From Spirochaetales bacterium (GTDB lineage Bacteria; Spirochaetota; Spirochaetia; DSM-27196; SLST01), in the NCBI GenBank assembly GCA_007130265.1, contig SLST01000010.1, positions 1 through 8,223 on the forward strand: a stretch of 8,223 nt of DNA. Reading direction: 5' to 3'. Under the pieces are notes generated by a model. The model was not told the origin of the DNA and made no database searches. It saw only the letters and a list, made by a program, of their open reading frames with translations. The translations under genes were made by a program, and so were the position numbers. This document shows positions 1 through 7,005 of the stretch, in pieces (the first letter of the stretch is position 1; each line of letters begins with the position of its first letter).

Positions 1-592
1 GTTCCTCCGCGAGACGCACCTGATCCCGCGAGACGGTCACGCCCGACCCTTCCACGCCGTAGTGCTCGGCGGCGTACTGGAGCAGGCTTCCCCACCCGCA
101 CCCGATATCGAGCAGGCGCATACCGGGTTCCAGCTCGAGCTTACGGCAGATGAGATCGAGTTTGGCCTCCTGTGCCTCCTCGAGTGTTTCTGCGTCGCGC
201 CAGTAGGCGCAGCTGTAGACCTGTCGCTCGTCGAGCATGATGGAGAAGAGGTCGTCACCTATGTCGTAGTGCCGTGTCCCGATCTCGTACGCCCGACGCA
301 GGCTCTGCGGGTTGGTGAGTCGGTATTTCAGACCAATCGCAAGGATCCGCCAATCACCCTTTACCCGCTGCTCGAGCTCTGCTTCCAGCAGCTTCGTCAG
401 AAACTCATCGAGCGCCGGAGTATCCCAGAAGCCGTCCATGTACGACTCGCCCAACGCGAGCGCCCCTCCGCCGAGCACGCGATGATAGAAACGATCATCG
501 TGAACCTGCAGATCCCACGGGTCTGATCCTCCGACGCTTACCCCTGCTTCTCCAAACAGCGCCTCGACTATCTGTCTTGCCGATCTCCTCAT
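1..592 (-). CDS. cfa: Cyclopropane-fatty-acyl-phospholipid synthase, N-terminal half (cut by left edge)
   Basis: The enzyme uses S-adenosylmethionine to add a methylene bridge across double bonds of unsaturated fatty acyl chains in membrane phospholipids. About 197 codons are visible; the E. coli enzyme has about 382, so the C-terminal half lies outside the window. The visible part aligns from memory along its whole length with E. coli Cfa: LGESYMDGFW near residues 48-56, HYDIGDDLFS at 108-117, YSCAYW at 126-131 (Cys128 matches the conserved cysteine of the active site), and the SAM-binding glycine motif LLDIGCGWG at 160-168. The ATG at 592 is supported by a GAGG sequence 7 bases upstream and by agreement of the first 50 residues with the family's N-terminal domain. 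The gene lies 54 bases downstream of the sensor kinase on the same strand and could be co-transcribed with it. The family is certain; the gene symbol is well supported. Confidence 0.95.
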   Translation of the reverse strand, partial: MRRSARQIVEALFGEAGVSVGGSDPWDLQVHDDRFYHRVLGGGALALGESYMDGFWDTPALDEFLTKLLEAELEQRVKGDWRILAIGLKYRLTNPQSLRRAYEIGTRHYDIGDDLFSIMLDERQVYSCAYWRDAETLEEAQEAKLDLICRKLELEPGMRLLDIGCGWGSLLQYAAEHYGVEGSGVTVSRDQVRLAEE

Positions 593-597
593 ACGAG

Positions 598-603
598 CAC
601 CTC
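598..603 (-). promoter_or_regulatory. Shine-Dalgarno sequence of cfa
   Basis: On the minus strand GAGGTG ends 5 bases before the ATG at 592 (7 bases if only GAGG is counted). It decides the cfa start and shows that this genome uses Shine-Dalgarno initiation, in contrast to the four genes here that lack one. Confidence 0.7.
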
Positions 604-646
604 ACGCGACCGTCCACGGTCAGCATAGACGCGTGGGACTCATCCA

Positions 647-2062
647 TCAAGCGCTCTCCTCTCCTCTGAGCGTGAGCGTGATCCGCGTGCCGCCGTCCGA
701 GTGAAGCTGAACTTCTCCATCGATCTGCTCCGCGAGCTCTTTGACGAGGGTGAACCCTGTCGTGTTCGCCTCCTCGAGGATGAATGCGTCCGGCAGGCCT
801 GCGCCGTCGTCCGAGATCTCGACGAGCGTTTCGGCGGCGCCACATTCGAGCTTCAGGCGTATCGTGCCGCCGCCGTCGTTCGGGAAAGCATACTTCACCG
901 CGTTCGTGATGAGCTCGTTGACGATCAGTCCGATCGCGATCGCGCGACGGGAATCGGTCTGGGCCTCGTCGAGATCGGTCTCCAGCCGGACTTCTCCAGG
1001 GTGGACATGGTAGGTGCTCAGGATCGTCGTTGCCAGATCCTGGAGGTAGCGGCGCAGGTCAACCGTTCCGTCGTCGGTGCGGTTGATCTCGTCGTAGATC
1101 ATCGCCATCGTCTCGACCCGTGTCTGCGCGTCGGTCAATATCCGGCGGGCACTGTCGTCGTCTGTCTTGGTCAGCCCGAGGCTCAGCAGGCTGGCGATGA
1201 CCGCCAGATTGTTCTTCACGCGGTGCTGAAGCTCGGCGGCAAGGGTCTTCTTCTCCCGGAGGCTGCGCCTCAATGCCTCTTCGGAGGCGACGCGGGCCGA
1301 GATGTCGCGCACGAACTCGACGATGCCCGTGATCTCCCCGGTATCCGGAGCCTTGATCGGGTAGGAGAAGAGCTCGATCCACGCGACCGGCGAGCCGGGG
1401 TGCCCCGGGACAATGTCGTGCTCCGCTTCGCCGCTGTGGAGGGTGCGGACAGCCGGGCAGTTGCTGCAGACAGTACTGCGGCCGTGGTACACAGCGTGAC
1501 ACCGTTGGCCGACGAACCGCTTCTCGTGGGGGTACCATCGTTTCATCACGCCGTTGACGTGGCGAATCGTGAGGTCCGGGTTGAGCACCGAGATTCCGTC
1601 CTGAACGCTCTCGAGGACGCTGTTGAGGAAAACCTCCTCATACGCACGGCACGCTCCATGTGTGGCCTCGAACAGCCGGAAGGCCGTCCGGAGCGACGCC
1701 AGGAGAACGACCTCGCCCGAGTTCTTCACGACATAGCCGTACGAGGTGATGCCTTCGGTACGCTCAACGATCTCGCGTTCGGTGTGCGAGGAGACGAACA
1801 CAATCGGCACTTCACGGGTTGCGAGTATCTCTCGCGCCGCCTCGGTGCCGTCCATACCCCTCCCCAGGTCAACGTCCATGAGGACGATGTCGACCTGCGG
1901 TTCCGCCGCTTGTGCTTTGGCAACGGCCTGCTCGCCGTTCACGGCGGTCACCACGCGGTAACCGGCTCGTTCGAGCTGGTGCGTCTCGAGAAGTGCGATG
2001 GCAGGCTCGTCCTCGACGAGCAGAACGGTCCTTGGGCGAGAATCAGCGGCATCCCGGCTCAT
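647..2062 (-). CDS. Receiver-PAS-HisKA_2 sensor histidine kinase
   Basis: This is a 471-residue soluble signalling protein with no membrane segment, so it probably senses a cytoplasmic cue or receives phosphate from another kinase. Domains in order: response-regulator receiver, about residues 11-130, with acidic pocket VEDE (16-19), phospho-acceptor Asp63 in LMDVD, switch Ser91/Ser92 and Lys113; PAS domain, about 145-255; HisKA_2 dimerisation and phospho-transfer domain, with His280 in QHRVKNNLAVIASLLSL; and a HATPase_c domain with N-box NELITNAVKYAF (382-393) and G1 box DDGAGLP (418-424). All residues needed for autophosphorylation are present. The PAS domain carries an unusual CX10CX2CP cysteine motif (188, 199, 202). 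The receiver sequence resembles proteins common in spirochaetes. No partner response regulator is visible. The ATG at 2062 has no Shine-Dalgarno sequence but has TACTAT 7 bases upstream. Cfa follows on the same strand. Confidence 0.95.
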   Translation of the reverse strand: MSRDAADSRPRTVLLVEDEPAIALLETHQLERAGYRVVTAVNGEQAVAKAQAAEPQVDIVLMDVDLGRGMDGTEAAREILATREVPIVFVSSHTEREIVERTEGITSYGYVVKNSGEVVLLASLRTAFRLFEATHGACRAYEEVFLNSVLESVQDGISVLNPDLTIRHVNGVMKRWYPHEKRFVGQRCHAVYHGRSTVCSNCPAVRTLHSGEAEHDIVPGHPGSPVAWIELFSYPIKAPDTGEITGIVEFVRDISARVASEEALRRSLREKKTLAAELQHRVKNNLAVIASLLSLGLTKTDDDSARRILTDAQTRVETMAMIYDEINRTDDGTVDLRRYLQDLATTILSTYHVHPGEVRLETDLDEAQTDSRRAIAIGLIVNELITNAVKYAFPNDGGGTIRLKLECGAAETLVEISDDGAGLPDAFILEEANTTGFTLVKELAEQIDGEVQLHSDGGTRITLTLRGEESA

Positions 2063-2069
2063 GCGCCCA

Positions 2070-2075
2070 ATAGTA
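2070..2075 (-). promoter_or_regulatory. Candidate -10 hexamer just upstream of the kinase start
   Basis: TACTAT on the minus strand ends 7 bases before the kinase ATG at 2062, where a Shine-Dalgarno sequence would normally be. Transcription from it would start at or next to the ATG, giving a leaderless message. I see no convincing -35 hexamer 16-18 bases upstream. A second possible -10, TATGGT (2075-2080), overlaps it. Confidence 0.4.
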
Positions 2076-2166
2076 CCATAGTTATGGAGATTTCGCGAGA
2101 GAGAAGTTCTGGTATTTCAGCACTTCGAGAAGACCGGAACGGCTTCGCCGCGGCGGCTGCCTGCGG

Positions 2167-2172
2167 TAGAAT
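2167..2172 (+). promoter_or_regulatory. Candidate -10 hexamer just upstream of the glycoside hydrolase start
   Basis: TAGAAT ends 5 bases before the ATG at 2178. There is no purine-rich Shine-Dalgarno sequence at a useful distance. TTCGCC, 17 bases upstream at 2144-2149, is only a weak match to a -35 hexamer. The spacing fits leaderless initiation. The 115-base gap between this gene and the divergent kinase would hold both promoters. Confidence 0.4.
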
Positions 2173-2177
2173 GCGGC

Positions 2178-4376
2178 ATGAGTCCACTGCGCACCGATTT
2201 CGCCTCCCCGCCCATCAGCATGCGCCCGCGGCCGCTCTGGTTCTGGAACGACACGACGGTACGCCGCGAAGGCATCCGCGAGCAGATGCAGATGTGCCTC
2301 GAGGCCGGCTATGGCGGGCTCGGCATCCTGCCGTTCGGTTCGGACTTCTCGCCGTCCTATCTGAGCGATGAGTACTTCGCGCTCTACGGGGTCGCCCTCG
2401 AATGTGCCCGCGAGCTCGGCATGACGCTCTCGCTCTACGACGAGCACGGTTTTCCGAGCGGATCGGTGGGGGCGCGCAACTCCGCGGCGACGAGCGCCTT
2501 CGCCGCCCGGCATCCGGGACTGCTTCTCAAACGGCTCGACAAGGCCGAGCGGATGGCAAGCGGCCCCGGGCTGCTCGAGATCCGTCTGCCCGCCGCTCCA
2601 CCGGGGGCGCCACCGGGGGTGCCGCCTGCGACGATCGAGTCGGTCGTCGCCGTGAATACCGTCACCCTCGAGACCTTGCCCCTCGCCGGCACGGGGGCCT
2701 CCGCCGCGGCCTCCGCCGCGGTCGAGATCGTGCGTGATCCGGCCGGCGGCGCCGTCGTGCGATGGGACGCGCCGCCGGGAATCTGGCAGCTCATGGTTTT
2801 CTCGTGCGTCACCGACGGCGAAGAGATCTGCGACTATCTCGATCCGGAAGCCGGGCGCGCCTTCATAGAGATGACGCACGAGGCGTACTACGCGCGCTTT
2901 GCCGAGCACTTCGGCACGACGATCGATTCGGCCTTCCATGACGAGCCGACGCTCTACCGCTCCGGGGGCCGCACCTGGACGCATCGTTTCGCCGAGCACT
3001 TTCGTGAGCTCCACGGCTTCGATCCGGCGCCGCTCTATCCGGCCCTCTGGTACGACGTCGGTCCCCGAACGGCAGCGATGCGAAACTATCTCCTCTCGGC
3101 CCGGACCGAGTTCTACGCACGCGGGTTCGCGGGGCAGATCCAGGCCTGGTCGGCCGAACACGGTATCGCCGCGACGGGGCACCAGGACCAGGAAGAGATC
3201 GAGAACCCCGCGTCGGTATCCGGCGATCTGATCGCGTGCTTCAAGTACCAGGAGATTCCCGGGATCGACAAGATCGGCGGCGACCGGCCGGCCGAGCGCT
3301 TCTACAAGGTGGTGAGCTCGGCTGCCTACGCGTATGACCGGCCCTTTGTCATGTCCGAGACCTACGGCGCGATGGGCGACATTGGCTGGGACGAGATCTA
3401 CCGCGTCGCGCTCGACCAGTACACGGCCGGCATCAACATGCTGATCCCGCATGCGGTCTGGTACGACGACAGCCGAGTGGTCTTCAGGCCCGAGCTCTCG
3501 CCGCGCAACCCGCTCTACGCCGGCTCCCTGCGCCACTTCAACGACTTCCTTGGGAGGCTAAACGTCCTCCTGCAGAACGCCGGACGCCACGTCGCCGACG
3601 TCGCGATCCTCTACCCCATAGACGGGCTCTACGCCGCACACCACTTCGACGGAGAGCTCGGCCCGTACCGGGGCGGCGTCCGCGTACCTGAGAGCAACTA
3701 CGTCGAGATCGCCCACCTTCTCTCACGCCGCCTGGGAGTCGACTTCCGCTTTCTGCACCCCGACGTCCTGGATGAGCGCGGCGCGGCGCGCGGCGGCGCG
3801 CTCGAGGTCGCGGGGACGATCCACCCGGGCCGCTTCCCGCTTCTGATCCTCCCGGCGATGCGCGCGATCCGTCCTTCCACCGTGGCGATGGTCGAAGAGC
3901 TCCTGGCCGGCGGTGGACACCTGATTGCCGTGGGCGACCTGCCGTGCGCGAGTGCCCGATTTGGCGACGACGAGGCTCCCGACCGCCTGCGCGAGTCGAT
4001 CGCGCGGCACCCGAATGCGCAGTGGATCGACTGGAGCCCCGGCGGCGCGGATGACTTCCCGGACGACGCGCGGGCCACGACGCTCGGCGCTGCGATCGCT
4101 GCCGCGCTCCCGGACCCGGACGTCTCGATCACCCCTGCTGCAGGCATCGGACTCATCCACAAAGTGCACGAGGGGAAGAGCATCTACCTCGTTGCGAACC
4201 TCACCGATTCGCACGCGACGGTCTCCCTCAGCCTGCGAGGGCGGATGGAGCTCGAGGCGTGGGACCCTCACACCGGTCGGATGGAGAAGGCGGAGTGCCG
4301 ACGCGGTCCCGACGGCCGCACGCATGCGGCCTTGCCGTTAGGGCCGAGCCGCGGCGCCGCGCTCGTTGAGCGGTAA
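2178..4376 (+). CDS. GH106-like glycoside hydrolase
   Basis: This 732-residue protein belongs to the large group related to GH106 alpha-L-rhamnosidases, which remove terminal deoxy-sugars such as rhamnose from glycans. The family hallmarks are seen in order: RPLWFWND near residues 18-25; LYDEHGFPSGSVG at 86-98; CDYLDPEAGRAFIEMTHEAYY, about 218-238; FHDEP at 253-257; ATGHQDQEE at 332-340; FKYQEIPGID at 355-364; VMSETYG at 391-397; and GRHVADVAILYPIDG at 469-483. Glu256 (HDEP) and Glu394 (SETYG) sit where strand-end catalytic carboxylates of the barrel are expected; that assignment is inference. Members are often 900 residues or more, so this one appears to lack an extra C-terminal sandwich domain. 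No signal peptide is visible, suggesting cytoplasmic action on imported oligosaccharides. Two short low-complexity stretches (138-150 and 170-182) come from 12-base tandem duplications. An alternative ATG at 2220 is possible, since the barrel begins just after it. The exact sugar specificity is unknown. Confidence 0.88.
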   Translation: MSPLRTDFASPPISMRPRPLWFWNDTTVRREGIREQMQMCLEAGYGGLGILPFGSDFSPSYLSDEYFALYGVALECARELGMTLSLYDEHGFPSGSVGARNSAATSAFAARHPGLLLKRLDKAERMASGPGLLEIRLPAAPPGAPPGVPPATIESVVAVNTVTLETLPLAGTGASAAASAAVEIVRDPAGGAVVRWDAPPGIWQLMVFSCVTDGEEICDYLDPEAGRAFIEMTHEAYYARFAEHFGTTIDSAFHDEPTLYRSGGRTWTHRFAEHFRELHGFDPAPLYPALWYDVGPRTAAMRNYLLSARTEFYARGFAGQIQAWSAEHGIAATGHQDQEEIENPASVSGDLIACFKYQEIPGIDKIGGDRPAERFYKVVSSAAYAYDRPFVMSETYGAMGDIGWDEIYRVALDQYTAGINMLIPHAVWYDDSRVVFRPELSPRNPLYAGSLRHFNDFLGRLNVLLQNAGRHVADVAILYPIDGLYAAHHFDGELGPYRGGVRVPESNYVEIAHLLSRRLGVDFRFLHPDVLDERGAARGGALEVAGTIHPGRFPLLILPAMRAIRPSTVAMVEELLAGGGHLIAVGDLPCASARFGDDEAPDRLRESIARHPNAQWIDWSPGGADDFPDDARATTLGAAIAAALPDPDVSITPAAGIGLIHKVHEGKSIYLVANLTDSHATVSLSLRGRMELEAWDPHTGRMEKAECRRGPDGRTHAALPLGPSRGAALVER
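2598..2621 (+). repeat. 12-base tandem repeat inside the glycoside hydrolase gene
   Basis: CCACCGGGGGCG (2598-2609) is followed directly by CCACCGGGGGTG (2610-2621), one mismatch. It encodes the PPGAPPGVPP stretch around residues 141-150 and keeps the reading frame. Confidence 0.85.
2697..2720 (+). repeat. Perfect 12-base tandem duplication inside the glycoside hydrolase gene
   Basis: GCCTCCGCCGCG occurs twice in a row without mismatch and encodes ASAAASAA near residues 174-181. It preserves the frame and probably lies in a surface loop. Confidence 0.9.
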
Positions 4377-4393
4377 GAGGGCACGCAACCCGG

Positions 4394-5944
4394 TCAGTAC
4401 GAGTCGGTGCGCTCGATTCCCGCGCCTCCGGTCGCCGCAAAGGCGTCCAGATGCTCGAGCAGAAGCCTCGTCTTGAGCTCCGCCGCCTCCGGGCGTTCCC
4501 ACAGGTTCTCGAACTCGCCGGGATCGTTCTCGAGGTCGTAGATCTCGCCGAGACCGTGACCGTGGTAGACGACGCTCTTGTAGCGGCCGTCGAAGCGCAT
4601 CGTCGCGTGGGTGTGCTCGGTGGGCCCCACCGCCTCCGGCAGGACGACCGCGTCCCAGTACTCGCTCACGACGTGGGGCTTGTGCACGTGCGGATCGGCC
4701 TCGCCGGTAAGAACGGGCAGGAGCGAGCGGCCCTGCATCGGGTCGGGAACCGGCTGCCCCGCGGCTTCGAGCAGCGTGGGCGCGACGTCGACGAGCTCGA
4801 CGAGCGCACGGCTACGAAGGCCCTGCCTGAAGCGCGCCGGCCAGCTGATCACGAGCGGCACGTGGACGAGCGGTTCGAAGAAGCGGCACCCCTTCAGGAG
4901 CAGTCCGTGATCCCCCAAGAGCTCGCCGTGATCGCTCGTGAAGACGATGATCGTGTTGTCGAGCTCTCCCCGTTCATCCAGCCCTTCGATGAGCCGTCCG
5001 AGCTCGGCGTCGATCAACTCGACCATCGCGTAGTAGCTCGCCTTCACGAGGCGCGCATCGTACGCGTCGGGCGGCTGCGAGGCGGTATCCGGAGCCGCGG
5101 CGTTTTCGGTCGCGGCGGCTCCTGCCGCAGCGGGTCGGGTGGCGCCGGCGCGGCTGCCCGGGCCGATGCCGCCGGATCCGGCCATCGCGCCCGGGTCGCG
5201 GGCGATGCGGGTCTGCTGGTCGATCGCGGCGAAGGCGGTCTGTCGGTCGATGTCCTCAGGGCGGAAGAGCGGCCACGGCATTGTCTCCGGATCGTAGCGC
5301 TCGAGGTAGTCCTGCGGCGCGTCGAAGGGTGCATGGGGGTCGAACGGGTTGACGCTCATCAGCCAGGGCCCGTCCTTGGACTCGAGCCGATGCTCGTCGA
5401 CGAAGCGAAGCGTCATCTCCGTGCACCAACGCGACTGGTGGTACTCCGCAGGCACCCCGTACGGCTTGTCCCCGTACTCGGCCCAGAGCGCCTGCGGATC
5501 AAGACCGTGCTCGCTCTGGAGCCAGTCGGCGTACGCGTGACCCTCCGGCCAGTCCGGCTTGGGATGATGGCTCCAGTGGAAGACCCGGTACCCGTCGTCG
5601 GGGCGCCTCTCGACTCGTCCCTTTGCCCGCGAGAGGTGGAGCTTCCCGGCCAGACCGCAGTCGTACCCGGCGTCCGCGAGCAGCCGTGTGACGAGCGTCT
5701 CTCCAGGCGGGAAGAAATCGTTGCCGTTACGGTGCACGTGGTGCGCCGCCGGGTAGCGGCCGGTGAGGAAGGATGCGCGGCTCGGCGTGCAGATTGGCGA
5801 CTGGCAGTAGGCCCGCTCGAAGGCGACGCCCTGGTCGACGAGCCGATCAAGGTTAGGGGTTCGGATGTGCGGATTGCCGAGCGCGTGAATCGTGTCCGCG
5901 CGCTGCTGGTCGGTGCAGTACCAGAGGATGTTGGGGCGATCCAT
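4394..5944 (-). CDS. Formylglycine-dependent sulfatase (arylsulfatase family)
   Basis: The enzyme hydrolyses sulfate esters on sugars or small molecules. Of 516 residues, the N-terminus MDRPNILWYCTDQQR gives the first metal ligand Asp12. CTPSR at 52-56 is the signature whose Cys52 must be converted to formylglycine by a separate maturase, not found in this window. GLAGKLHL (98-105) supplies the conserved active-site lysine Lys101, and FTSDHGELLGDHGLLLKG (335-352) holds metal ligands Asp338 and His339. The C-terminal sub-domain is recognisable by EIYDLENDPGEFENLW (467-482). All key residues are present. There is no signal peptide, unlike many secreted sulfatases, which suggests cytoplasmic desulfation. 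An Ala/Gly/Pro-rich stretch at about 250-292 looks like an insertion. The gene converges on the glycoside hydrolase (17-base gap) and follows the UroD-like gene by 53 bases, but has a promoter of its own at 5951-5979. The substrate cannot be assigned. Confidence 0.95.
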   Translation of the reverse strand: MDRPNILWYCTDQQRADTIHALGNPHIRTPNLDRLVDQGVAFERAYCQSPICTPSRASFLTGRYPAAHHVHRNGNDFFPPGETLVTRLLADAGYDCGLAGKLHLSRAKGRVERRPDDGYRVFHWSHHPKPDWPEGHAYADWLQSEHGLDPQALWAEYGDKPYGVPAEYHQSRWCTEMTLRFVDEHRLESKDGPWLMSVNPFDPHAPFDAPQDYLERYDPETMPWPLFRPEDIDRQTAFAAIDQQTRIARDPGAMAGSGGIGPGSRAGATRPAAAGAAATENAAAPDTASQPPDAYDARLVKASYYAMVELIDAELGRLIEGLDERGELDNTIIVFTSDHGELLGDHGLLLKGCRFFEPLVHVPLVISWPARFRQGLRSRALVELVDVAPTLLEAAGQPVPDPMQGRSLLPVLTGEADPHVHKPHVVSEYWDAVVLPEAVGPTEHTHATMRFDGRYKSVVYHGHGLGEIYDLENDPGEFENLWERPEAAELKTRLLLEHLDAFAATGGAGIERTDSY

Positions 5945-5950
5945 GCGACG

Positions 5951-5979
5951 AGCGTAGATCGTCGTCGGGCGCCGGTCAA
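5951..5979 (-). promoter_or_regulatory. Sigma70-type promoter of the sulfatase gene, placed for a leaderless transcript
   Basis: On the minus strand TTGACC (5979-5974, five of six matches to the -35 consensus) is followed after exactly 17 bases by TACGCT (5956-5951, a TANNNT -10). The ATG begins 6 bases beyond it at 5944. There is no Shine-Dalgarno sequence. The promoter fills most of the gap after the UroD-like stop codon, so the sulfatase can be expressed separately from the upstream genes. Confidence 0.6.
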
Positions 5980-5997
5980 GCCGGGCGTCGGCTACCC

Positions 5998-6999
5998 CTA
6001 GAGTCTCTCCGCGTATTCCCCGAGAATCCTCAGGTAGCTCCGGTAATCGACGAGCGAGACCTCCGGCGGCGTCTGGTGGTCGACCGACGGGATGAACCCG
6101 CCGCTGCGCATCGTCGGCAGAAGCCGCTCGAACTCCGCGCGTATCGCCGCGTCACCAAGGTGCATGACGCGCTTGTCGTACCCTCCGATCATCACGAAGT
6201 CAGGGTGCTCGGCGCGGAGCGCCGCGACGTCGACTCCCGAGGCGCGCTCGAGCGGGAGGATCCCTTCCACGCCAACCCGCTTGAGCCACGGAATGAGCGG
6301 CGATACCTCGCCGTCCGAGTCCACGATCGTGAGGATCCCCCGCTGCCGAAGCGCGGCGGTGAGCCTGCGGTAGTAGGGCGCGAGAAACTCGTCGAACAGT
6401 TCCTCGGAGAGCATGGGACCGTGGTTGTACGACATGTCCTCGGCAATCGTGGCGAAGTCGGGGGTCGTGACGCGGCAGAACTCGTCGAGTGCGCGCAGGT
6501 TGAACTCGAGCAGGTCGCGGTTCATGCGATGGATCAGTTCAGGGAGGTCGTAGAACGCGTAGAGGTGGTTCTCTATTCCGAGCAGCGTTCGGGGATACCA
6601 GAAGAACCCCTCGAGCGTGATCCAGACGACGCGTTCACCCCTCGCGTGCGAGTCGCTCCACGACGCGATCGATCCGGCGTCTACCGCGGGCCGGGGATAG
6701 AGGTGCGGGAGCAGCTCCTCGTACCCGGACTCGTCCGCGACGAGAGGCGCGCCGAAGTGCGGAGGGTCCGGCGCACCGGCCGCGCGCGGTCTGATCCACA
6801 GCTGCGACCAGCAGTCGAGCCCGAAGCAGGCGCGAAGCGCCGGCGCGTCCGTGGCGTCGGCCCTCGGACAGAGCTCAGAGAGTCCTTCATTCATCCACCG
6901 CGCGACGGTCTGGTCCCAGTAGCCGGCCCACTCGACCATGGGCAGGCGGTCCGGGGGGGTGAACCCGACGACGGCGTGAAAGCGTTCCCGTGGCCTCAT
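5998..6999 (-). CDS. UroD-superfamily protein (not HemE), possible corrinoid-type methyltransferase relative
   Basis: The 333-residue protein has the fold signature of the uroporphyrinogen decarboxylase/methylcobalamin:coenzyme M methyltransferase superfamily. It starts with MRPRERFHAVVGFTPPDRLP (common to the accessory members), then has EDMSYNHGPMLSEELFDEFL (187-206), VDSDGEV (226-232), an ILPLE motif (247-251) and the C-terminal SVDHQTPPEVSLVDY (305-319). The arginine-rich substrate motif of true HemE near the N-terminus (RPVW-MRQAGRY type) is replaced by LPMVEWAGYW, so a haem role is unlikely. Asp227, Asp229, Glu251 and His308 are candidate metal or substrate ligands by inference. Relatives often sit beside sulfatases, glycosidases and AraC regulators in glycan-catabolic loci, but I know no proven reaction for them. 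The gene follows the AraC regulator by 29 bases and precedes the sulfatase by 53 bases. There is no Shine-Dalgarno sequence; TACGCT lies 6 bases before the ATG. Confidence 0.9.
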   Translation of the reverse strand: MRPRERFHAVVGFTPPDRLPMVEWAGYWDQTVARWMNEGLSELCPRADATDAPALRACFGLDCWSQLWIRPRAAGAPDPPHFGAPLVADESGYEELLPHLYPRPAVDAGSIASWSDSHARGERVVWITLEGFFWYPRTLLGIENHLYAFYDLPELIHRMNRDLLEFNLRALDEFCRVTTPDFATIAEDMSYNHGPMLSEELFDEFLAPYYRRLTAALRQRGILTIVDSDGEVSPLIPWLKRVGVEGILPLERASGVDVAALRAEHPDFVMIGGYDKRVMHLGDAAIRAEFERLLPTMRSGGFIPSVDHQTPPEVSLVDYRSYLRILGEYAERL

Positions 7000-7005
7000 C
7001 GCGCC

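Noticed and set aside
495..647. Short minus-strand frame whose ATG overlaps the kinase TGA (51 codons with stop)
   Set aside because: The start/stop overlap looks like translational coupling, but two thirds of it lie inside cfa in another frame and the product is a low-complexity Arg/Ser/Gly peptide.
701..2371. Plus-strand open frame of 556 codons opposite the histidine kinase
   Set aside because: It is antisense to a kinase with all domains intact, its translation has no recognisable family pattern, and such mirror frames are common in GC-rich coding DNA.
2082..3536. Minus-strand open frame of 484 codons opposite the glycoside hydrolase
   Set aside because: Arg/Gly-rich shadow of a well-conserved enzyme gene.
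4314..4331. Perfect inverted repeat GGCCGC-N6-GCGGCC
   Set aside because: It lies within the GH coding sequence, has no T run and is easily formed by chance in DNA of this GC content.
4360..4372. Small hairpin CGCTC-GTT-GAGCG at the end of the GH gene
   Set aside because: The stem is only five pairs, with no following T tract; too weak to call a terminator.
4451..6001. Plus-strand open frame of 516 codons opposite the sulfatase
   Set aside because: The opposite strand encodes a complete sulfatase with all catalytic motifs; this frame is rich in Arg, Val, Glu and Leu without domain features and is a GC-rich shadow.
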